DNA of 5,047 nucleotides from Nitrosotalea sp. (GTDB taxonomy: Archaea; Thermoproteota; Nitrososphaeria; Nitrososphaerales; Nitrosopumilaceae). Under the pieces are notes generated by a model. The model was not told where the DNA came from. It searched no databases and saw only the letters and a list, made by a program, of their open reading frames with translations. A program made the translations under genes and the position numbers. Where the stretch lies: contig JARLFW010000079.1 of the NCBI GenBank assembly GCA_031296345.1, positions 1 to 5,047 of the forward strand. The letters run 5' to 3'. This document shows, one piece after another, positions 1-4,738 of this stretch (position 1 is the first letter of the stretch; every line of letters starts with the position of its first letter).

Positions 1-393
1 TCCCAGGTCAAATTCCATGCCTGTGTATAGATCCTCGGTATTTTCCCTGACAATTACCATGTCTATGTTTTCCTTTAACGCTGGCATGTTTGGATAAGAT
101 TTGGCAGGTCTGATGTTTGCATAAAGGTCCAATAATCTTCGTAATACCACAATCACATCTGCAGCACTTTCCCCAACAGGTGCCTTGAGGCATGCATCAG
201 ACTTTTTTATTTCATCCAGTGTTTCATCTGGAAGTGCTTTTCCTGTTTTCTTGAGTGCTGCATCTCCCGCTTGTAATTTTGTAACTTGAACCTTTACTCC
301 AAACTTGTCATTTACTGCATTCAAGACTTGGATTACTGACTCTGATAATTCTGGACCTATTCCATCTCCTGTAATAAGTGATATTTTGTACAT
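1..393 (-). CDS. leuB: 3-isopropylmalate dehydrogenase type protein, N-terminal part (runs off left edge)
   Basis: Partial gene: the ATG is at 391-393 and 131 codons stay open to base 1. It belongs to the isocitrate/isopropylmalate dehydrogenase family, NAD(P)-dependent cytoplasmic decarboxylating enzymes; LeuB oxidises 3-isopropylmalate in leucine synthesis. Visible signatures are GDGIGPE at residues 9-15, the substrate-binding stretch LRRLLDLYANIRPAK at 84-98 with Arg85 and Arg95, and VRENTEDLY at 115-123 with Arg116; these match the three carboxylate-binding arginines of the family. The segment GESAADVIVVLR (74-85) resembles LeuB of methanogens as I remember it, rather than the isocitrate dehydrogenase version. 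Homoisocitrate dehydrogenase of the aminoadipate lysine pathway shares the LDLYAN-RPAK motif and remains a real alternative. The ATG directly abuts the upstream leuA stop (TAA then ATG, no spacer), with only a weak GGGA upstream, so translational coupling is likely. Location in an ilvBN-leuA operon favours the leucine role. Confidence 0.85.
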   Translation of the reverse strand, partial: MYKISLITGDGIGPELSESVIQVLNAVNDKFGVKVQVTKLQAGDAALKKTGKALPDETLDEIKKSDACLKAPVGESAADVIVVLRRLLDLYANIRPAKSYPNMPALKENIDMVIVRENTEDLYTGMEFDLG

Positions 394-1917
394 TTACTGT
401 CCCAAGTTTTTTTGTTTGAGAATTTTTTTGAGCATAATTCTGTTTATTCCATCTATTACGGCTTGTACACTTGTAATTACAATATCTTCTCCTACTGATT
501 TTGCAGATGCTTGATTTCCATATGCATCTTCGACTTTAATTGTGACTTCACATAATGCCTCGGACCCTCCAGAGATTGAATCTAACTTGTAATCTTTTAC
601 TCTAACTTTGGATATTTCTCCTGTAATTTTCTGTATTGCATTAATTGATGCATCAACTGGACCAACGCCATAATCTGTACTGATAAAATCTTTTCCTTCA
701 ATGTTTAATTTTACAAATGCATATGGCATATTTCCAATTCCTGTTGATACTGAAAAACCTACTAGATGAACGAGTCTCTTTAATCCTTGTTGCTGCATTA
801 CCTCTCCTGCAATTCCTAAAAGCTCGACATCTGTTACATGCTTTCCTAGGTCTCCAAGCTTTTTGATCTTCTCTAAAATTTCATGTGTTTGCTCTTTTGA
901 TGGTTGGATGCCATATTCCTCAAGCATTGCTGCAACTCCGTGTGCTCCTGCATGCTTTCCTACCTGGAACCATCTTGTTCTACCAACAAGTTCAGGACTA
1001 ATTGGTTCATAGGTTAACGGATTGCTTAGCACCCCGTGTGTATGAATTCCTGATTCATGGCCAAAAGCATTCTCTCCTACAATTGCCTTGTTTGGCTGGA
1101 CCTGAACTCCTACTATCTTTGAGATAAATCGTGAAGTCTCGTAAAGAAGTTTTGTGTTGATGTTGGTCTCAAATTTTCTGTCTTTATCCCATTGGAGACA
1201 TTGTAATCCCATTACTAGTTCTTCTAAAGATGCATTTCCTGCCCTCTCTCCAATTCCATTGATTGTAACATGTGCGCATTTTGCACCTGCTTGTATTGCA
1301 GATAATGCATTTGCAACAGCTAGACCAAAATCGTTGTGACAGTGAACACTTACTGGTAGATGAGTTGCATCAATTGTATCTCTTGTAATTTCAGCAATAT
1401 ACTGTGGAGTGGAATAGCCAACTGTATCTGGTATATCTAATCTATCTGCACCAGCTTCTGTTACGGCTTTGAATACTTTTTTTAGAAATTCTCTATCAGT
1501 CCTTGTAGCATCTTCTGCCGAAAATTCAACTTGTAGGCCAAGTGACTTGGCATACTGTACTGCCTCTACTGCTTTTTCTAATGCCTGCTCTCGGGATAAT
1601 TTTAGTTTGTACTTGAGATGAATGTCCGAAGTTGCAATGAATGTGTGGATGTACTTTAAACCAACAGCTACAGCTGCATCAATATCTTTTTTCTCGGTTC
1701 GTGCTAGTCCGCAAATCTCTGCCTTTAATCCAGCTCCTGTTATGTGTCTAATTGCTACCATCTCTCCTTCTGAAATGATTGGAAACCCTGCCTCGATTGC
1801 ATCTACGCCAAGATCATCTAATTTTTGCGCTATCACAAGTTTTTGGTCTGGAGTCAAGGCTACGCCTGGTGTCTGCTCTCCATCTCTTAATGTGGTATCA
1901 AAAATTCTAACTTTCAT
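394..1917 (-). CDS. leuA: 2-isopropylmalate synthase type protein (LeuA/CimA/homocitrate synthase family)
   Basis: 507 residues, full length for archaeal LeuA/CimA. It condenses acetyl-CoA with a 2-oxo acid; for LeuA this is 2-oxoisovalerate, the committed leucine step. The N-terminal HMGL-like TIM barrel (about 1-275) starts with FDTTLRDGEQ (6-15). Expected metal ligands are Asp12, His192 and His194 in HCHND (192-196) and Asn228 in NGIGERAGNAS (220-230), with catalytic Arg11. A linker with SGIHTHG (289-295) and GKHAGAHG (320-327) follows. The C-terminal LeuA dimer/allosteric domain (about 380-495) carries YGVGPVDA (416-423). This regulatory domain argues against a simple homocitrate synthase and suggests end-product inhibition. 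Citramalate synthase cannot be excluded from sequence alone; neighbours ilvBN and leuB favour LeuA. The start overlaps the ilvN end by 11 bases and has a good Shine-Dalgarno. The last residues are lysine-rich and encoded by two A7 runs. Confidence 0.9.
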   Translation of the reverse strand: MKVRIFDTTLRDGEQTPGVALTPDQKLVIAQKLDDLGVDAIEAGFPIISEGEMVAIRHITGAGLKAEICGLARTEKKDIDAAVAVGLKYIHTFIATSDIHLKYKLKLSREQALEKAVEAVQYAKSLGLQVEFSAEDATRTDREFLKKVFKAVTEAGADRLDIPDTVGYSTPQYIAEITRDTIDATHLPVSVHCHNDFGLAVANALSAIQAGAKCAHVTINGIGERAGNASLEELVMGLQCLQWDKDRKFETNINTKLLYETSRFISKIVGVQVQPNKAIVGENAFGHESGIHTHGVLSNPLTYEPISPELVGRTRWFQVGKHAGAHGVAAMLEEYGIQPSKEQTHEILEKIKKLGDLGKHVTDVELLGIAGEVMQQQGLKRLVHLVGFSVSTGIGNMPYAFVKLNIEGKDFISTDYGVGPVDASINAIQKITGEISKVRVKDYKLDSISGGSEALCEVTIKVEDAYGNQASAKSVGEDIVITSVQAVIDGINRIMLKKILKQKNLGQ

Positions 1918-2398
1918 TTCTCTCTCCTCTTGCTAATGCACATATTCCAGTTCTTGCCATTTCAAGAATTCCGTATCCTCTAACAAGGTCTTCTAATGCA
2001 TTAATTCTATCTGGGGTTGCAGTAATTTCTAGAATAATGGAAGACTTTCTAACATCATGAACGTCACACTTGAAAGCGTTTGCAAGGTCTGTTATCTCCT
2101 TGATGTCAGTTGGTTTTGTTACTTTTATTTTCATCATGACAAGTTCTCGGTATATGCTCTTCTTCTCATCTAATAGTTTTACTTCTACTGTATCAATCAA
2201 TTTGTCTAGTTGCTTTATTATTTGATTTAGTTGCTTTTCATCTGCCTCTGTAGTGATTGTCATTCTAGATACTTCGGGATTTTCAGTTATTCCTACCGAT
2301 ATGCTATCGATGTTATAGTTTCTTGATCTAAACAAGTTTGTAATTTTAAACAAGACACCCGGCTTGTTTTCTACTAGAACGGAAATTATTGACCACAT
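1907..2398 (-). CDS. ilvN: Acetolactate synthase small (regulatory) subunit
   Basis: 163 residues, the usual length for IlvN/IlvH. It binds the IlvB catalytic subunit, raises its activity and confers valine feedback inhibition. The N-terminal ACT domain (about 2-75) contains ENKPGVL (10-16), NYNIDSISVG (27-36) and VSRMTI (43-48). The C-terminal ALS small-subunit domain covers about 80-158 and ends in MARTGICALARGE. Numbering aligns without gaps to E. coli IlvH at the start: Asn11, Gly14 and Asn29, known valine-contact positions there, are all present, so valine sensitivity is expected (inference). The ATG at 2396-2398 lies 9 bases after the ilvB stop. No strong Shine-Dalgarno is visible, so coupling to ilvB translation is likely. 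The end overlaps leuA by 11 bases. Confidence 0.95.
   Translation of the reverse strand: MWSIISVLVENKPGVLFKITNLFRSRNYNIDSISVGITENPEVSRMTITTEADEKQLNQIIKQLDKLIDTVEVKLLDEKKSIYRELVMMKIKVTKPTDIKEITDLANAFKCDVHDVRKSSIILEITATPDRINALEDLVRGYGILEMARTGICALARGERNES
1924..1929 (-). promoter_or_regulatory. Shine-Dalgarno site of leuA, inside the ilvN coding end
   Basis: GAGGAG on the minus strand, 6 bases before the leuA ATG (1915-1917). It is formed by the ilvN codons for the ARGER stretch near its C-terminus, so one sequence serves both protein coding and initiation. It fixes the leuA start and shows that leuA is translated by an SD mechanism even though it overlaps ilvN. Confidence 0.75.
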
Positions 2399-2407
2399 GT
2401 TATTTCA

Positions 2408-4096
2408 CTAAGATGGTAGTATCATGTCCCTAAGAGATGTTCCAGGTGCCACAAATGGTAAGACGTCTTCTTGTGGATCGATTGGTATGTCTATGACAGT
2501 TGTAATGTTACTCTTCAAAGCTGTCTGGACTGCTTTTCCAATTTCATCAATTGTTGTAGCTCGTATTCCTTGTGCACCGTATGCTTCTGCTACTTTAACA
2601 TAATCTGGGCAATTCTTAAGGTCCACTCCTATCATCCTTCTGTCGTAAAATGTTCTCTGCCATTGAGCTACCATGCCAAGTGTGAAATTGTTTAGTAAGA
2701 ATACGATTACAGGCAAGTCTTCTAACACTGAAACTGCAAGTGAATTTTCTGTCATGTTAAAACTTCCTTCTCCTGCTATATCTAAAACTGGAACATCTGG
2801 TATTGCAGCTTTTGCACCTATTGCTGCTGGGAATCCCCAACCCATTGTTCCAAGACCTGTAGAACTAAAGAATGTACCAGGGTGTATGACATCGAAGAAT
2901 AATGATGCCCACATCTGATGTTGGCCTACTTCAGTAGTAACAATTGACTGTCCCGGAAGAACTTCTCTTAATTTTTTGAGAACTTTGGAAGCTGCTAATG
3001 GATGTGGATGAATCTTGAGATTTTCTCTATAGTAGTCTTTAGTTTCTTTTACTCTTTTGGACCATGCACTTTCTCCATTTCGTTTGATGGCCTTTTGAAT
3101 TAACATTTTTACCATGATTCTAAGTGATGTCTTTACATCTCCAACTACTGCTACGTTTGTTGTCTGGTTCTTTCCTATCTCTGCAGGATCTACATCCATG
3201 TGTATTATCTTCAAATTCTTCTCAAACTCTTCAAATGTACCAACTGACCTGTCTGAAAATCTGGAGCCGCATGCTAGTACACAGTCGGCCTCTGTCATCA
3301 TCTTGTTTGCTTCTGCATGTCCATGCATTCCAATTGGTCCAAGTGAAAGTGGATGATTTTCTGGAAATGAGCCTTTTCCTTTGAAAGTTGTTACAACTGG
3401 TATCATGAGTAATTCTGCAATTGATTGAAGTTCTGCAAATGCACTTGAAATTATGACTCCTCCTCCTGCAAGAATGATTGGTCTTTCTGCAGATAGTAAC
3501 ATCTCTGTTGCCCTTTCAATTTCTTTTATGTCTGGGTCTACCCATGGGTGATACCCTCTAATCTTAACCTCGGAAGGAAAATGTATATCCGCTTCATTTT
3601 GTTGCACATCTTTTGGAATGTCTATTAAAACAGGACCTGGTCTTCCAGTTGAAGCAATGTAAAATGCCTTCTTTACTACTTCGGGAATTTCTCCTGGAGT
3701 CATTGGTTGAAATGCATATTTTACAATAGGATTTGTAATCCCGATGATATCACTTTCTTGAAATGCATCACGACCAATCATTTTTGAAGGAACTTGACCT
3801 GTAATTGCAACCATTGGAGATGAATCTGCTTGGGCTGTTGCAATTCCGGTTACAATATTTGTTGCACCTGGACCTGATGTTGCAAAACAAACTCCTGGCC
3901 TTCTACTTACTCTACCGTAACCATCTGCCATATGCGAAGCAGATTGTTCATGTCTTGCCAAAACATGTCGTATGTTACTTTTGTAAAGTTCGTCGTATAT
4001 TGGTAAGTTTGCACCTCCCGGTAGTCCGAAGGCAATATCGACACCTTCTTTTTCCAAAGCGATCATCAAAGACCTTGCACCTGAAATTTTTTCCAT
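2408..4096 (-). CDS. ilvB: Acetolactate synthase large (catalytic) subunit
   Basis: 562 residues, standard length for the ThDP- and FAD-dependent acetohydroxyacid synthase. It joins two pyruvates to acetolactate (valine/leucine) or pyruvate and 2-oxobutyrate to acetohydroxybutyrate (isoleucine). The N-terminal ThDP PYR domain (about 1-165) has PGGANLPIYD (26-35), catalytic Glu50 in RHEQSASHMADGYGR, SGPGATN (74-80) and AFQESD (111-116). The middle FAD-type domain (about 190-325) has GPIGMHG (253-259) and GSRFSDR (277-283). The C-terminal ThDP PP domain (about 365-545) contains the cofactor motif running from GEG (442-444) to NN (469-470), then LGMVAQWQ (473-480) with Trp479. The Mg-binding motif is GEG rather than the usual GDG; the codon is GAA. 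Followed at once by ilvN, it forms the classic ilvBN pair. The stop TAG is followed directly by an in-frame TGA. The start at 4094-4096 is supported by a well-spaced GGAG. Confidence 0.96.
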   Translation of the reverse strand: MEKISGARSLMIALEKEGVDIAFGLPGGANLPIYDELYKSNIRHVLARHEQSASHMADGYGRVSRRPGVCFATSGPGATNIVTGIATAQADSSPMVAITGQVPSKMIGRDAFQESDIIGITNPIVKYAFQPMTPGEIPEVVKKAFYIASTGRPGPVLIDIPKDVQQNEADIHFPSEVKIRGYHPWVDPDIKEIERATEMLLSAERPIILAGGGVIISSAFAELQSIAELLMIPVVTTFKGKGSFPENHPLSLGPIGMHGHAEANKMMTEADCVLACGSRFSDRSVGTFEEFEKNLKIIHMDVDPAEIGKNQTTNVAVVGDVKTSLRIMVKMLIQKAIKRNGESAWSKRVKETKDYYRENLKIHPHPLAASKVLKKLREVLPGQSIVTTEVGQHQMWASLFFDVIHPGTFFSSTGLGTMGWGFPAAIGAKAAIPDVPVLDIAGEGSFNMTENSLAVSVLEDLPVIVFLLNNFTLGMVAQWQRTFYDRRMIGVDLKNCPDYVKVAEAYGAQGIRATTIDEIGKAVQTALKSNITTVIDIPIDPQEDVLPFVAPGTSLRDMILPS

Positions 4097-4104
4097 AATT
4101 TTCT

Positions 4105-4110
4105 ATCTCC
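4105..4110 (-). promoter_or_regulatory. Shine-Dalgarno site of ilvB
   Basis: GGAGAT on the minus strand, 8 bases before the ilvB ATG (4094-4096). It settles the ilvB start and implies a leadered transcript. It sits only 6 bases downstream of the inverted repeat at 4117-4133, so folding or protein binding there could affect its access. Confidence 0.7.
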
Positions 4111-4116
4111 GAAAAT

Positions 4117-4133
4117 TGCTGTATCTTACAGCA
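4117..4133. repeat. Perfect 7+3+7 inverted repeat before the ilvB ribosome binding site
   Basis: TGCTGTA-TCT-TACAGCA on the plus strand. In the operon transcript it could form a 7-bp hairpin with a 3-base loop, followed by A and four U residues, like a weak terminator. As DNA it has the shape of an operator for a dimeric regulator. It lies between a possible leader ORF stop (4126-4128) and the Shine-Dalgarno. Symmetry is read directly; function is inferred. Confidence 0.55.
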
Positions 4134-4188
4134 TAACCTCGACTAGCAACAAAATACTTGAAATGCTTGTCGAGTCTACTTTCTTCAT
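4126..4188 (-). CDS. Possible 20-residue Ile/Leu/Val-rich leader peptide upstream of ilvB
   Basis: ATG at 4186-4188, stop TAA at 4126-4128, 20 sense codons ending in ILLLVEVML. Nine of the 20 residues are Leu, Ile or Val, and they cluster at residues 12-20. The frame lies between a promoter candidate and the ilvB ribosome binding site and overlaps two inverted repeats. Bacterial ilv and leu operons use leader peptides of this kind for attenuation, but I know of no established archaeal case. No Shine-Dalgarno precedes the ATG; initiation would have to be leaderless, which fits a promoter at 4211-4230. A random frame of this size is common in a 210-base spacer, so confidence is low and rests on composition and position. 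Confidence 0.3.
   Translation of the reverse strand: MKKVDSTSISSILLLVEVML
4138..4174. repeat. Imperfect 11-base inverted repeat in the ilvB leader
   Basis: On the plus strand CTCGACTAGCA (4138-4148) pairs with TGCTTGTCGAG (4164-4174), with one mismatch (4144 against 4168) and a 15-base AT-rich loop. As RNA on the operon strand this gives a 6+4 bp stem. It lies wholly inside the possible leader ORF and just upstream of the second inverted repeat. It could be a leader hairpin or a protein site; which one cannot be decided here. Confidence 0.45.
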
Positions 4189-4210
4189 ACTTATCTAATG
4201 ATTTTCCCTC

Positions 4211-4230
4211 TAAAATTATTAATAAAGATA
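4211..4230 (-). promoter_or_regulatory. Candidate archaeal TATA region for the ilvB operon
   Basis: On the minus strand this stretch reads TATCTTTATTAATAATTTTA, the most TATA-like segment before ilvB. With the archaeal TATA centre about 26-27 bases before the start of transcription, TSS would fall around 4189-4197, giving a leader of roughly 95-100 bases that includes both inverted repeats and begins at or just before the possible leader ORF. The core TTATTAATAA (4216-4225) is palindromic, so it could also serve the divergent gene. No experiment supports the exact site. Confidence 0.35.
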
Positions 4231-4280
4231 TTGTCCTAAATCCACCGTGTACTGGATATTGCTAGGCACAAAATTAGTCT

Positions 4281-4289
4281 GAATTTATC
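4281..4289 (+). promoter_or_regulatory. Weak TATA-like box for the NTF2-like gene
   Basis: GAATTTATC lies about 20-25 bases before the GTG start at 4307. That is close to the spacing expected for a leaderless archaeal transcript, and no Shine-Dalgarno precedes the GTG. The match is loose and the surrounding DNA is AT-rich, so this is a tentative call. Confidence 0.25.
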
Positions 4290-4306
4290 ATGTCATAAGA
4301 CTTAAA

Positions 4307-4738
4307 GTGGATTTGCCTCAAGCAATACCGATTTTGAGCGACACAGATGAGATTCTTGATATTATTGTGACATTTTTCACTGCTGGAAAAACCAAGAATG
4401 TTGCACCACTAAGCGTTATCCAGCTTGATGATCCAAGATTCTCATCATACAGCGATGTTCCACCATTTGATCTCAAAGACTTTGCAACTACAACTGCATT
4501 GGAACAATTACGATTTGTAAGTATCTCTGATTATGATTTTGAATTGAAAAACACTCGGGTAGATCTGTTTGAGACTTTTGCGGTCGCAACCTTTACTGTA
4601 AAACAATCAGGAATGATTGTGGATAATTATAGTTTCAGAGGGCAACACCTTACAATGGACAGCAGGGCAACATTTGTTTTCATAAAGTTTCCAAAGTGGA
4701 AGATAGTCCACATACATTTAACAAAAATTTCAGATTAA
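4307..4738 (+). CDS. NTF2/SnoaL-like small protein, function unknown
   Basis: 143 residues with no signal peptide or membrane segment, so probably cytoplasmic. The pattern fits the NTF2-like cone fold of SnoaL/DUF4440-type proteins: a helical start (about 13-27, DEILDIIVTFFTAGK), a mid-region with a conserved-looking DDPRFSSYSDVPPFD (41-55), a second helix at about 59-70, then alternating strands (72-84, 88-100, 105-112) and the typical closing hairpin RATFVFIKFPKWKIVHIHLTKI (120-141). Family members range from enzymes to ligand-binding or dimerisation modules, so no reaction can be assigned. The start is GTG 4307: an in-frame stop lies at 4280-4282, no in-frame ATG comes before residue 103, and the nearby ATG at 4290 hits a stop after two codons. 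TTG at 4313 is the only close alternative. It is divergent from the ilv operon and convergent with the aldolase gene. Confidence 0.75.
   Translation: MDLPQAIPILSDTDEILDIIVTFFTAGKTKNVAPLSVIQLDDPRFSSYSDVPPFDLKDFATTTALEQLRFVSISDYDFELKNTRVDLFETFAVATFTVKQSGMIVDNYSFRGQHLTMDSRATFVFIKFPKWKIVHIHLTKISD

Noticed and set aside
8..193. 61-codon minus-strand open frame with many Cys and His
   Set aside because: It is a shifted frame inside leuB, whose own frame (1-393) has clear dehydrogenase motifs. The Cys/His content comes from reading leuB codons out of frame.
407..429. Two T7 runs on the plus strand at 407-413 and 423-429 as a terminator
   Set aside because: No plus-strand gene ends there. They are the A-runs coding the lysine-rich end of leuA. 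On the operon strand they are A-runs, which do not terminate transcription.
305..514. Plus-strand open frame across the leuA/leuB junction
   Set aside because: It is antisense to two well-supported genes and shows no recognisable domain. The same holds for the other plus-strand frames at 1154-1339, 1622-1936, 2471-2918, 3114-3384 and 3805-4098.
4290..4298. ATG at 4290 as the start of the NTF2-like gene
   Set aside because: It is in another frame and reads ATG TCA TAA, stopping after two codons.
4097..4306. tRNA, other structured RNA gene or known riboswitch in the divergent spacer
   Set aside because: No tRNA arms, T-loop-like motif or recognised riboswitch core was seen. The two inverted repeats and the short frame account for the visible structure.
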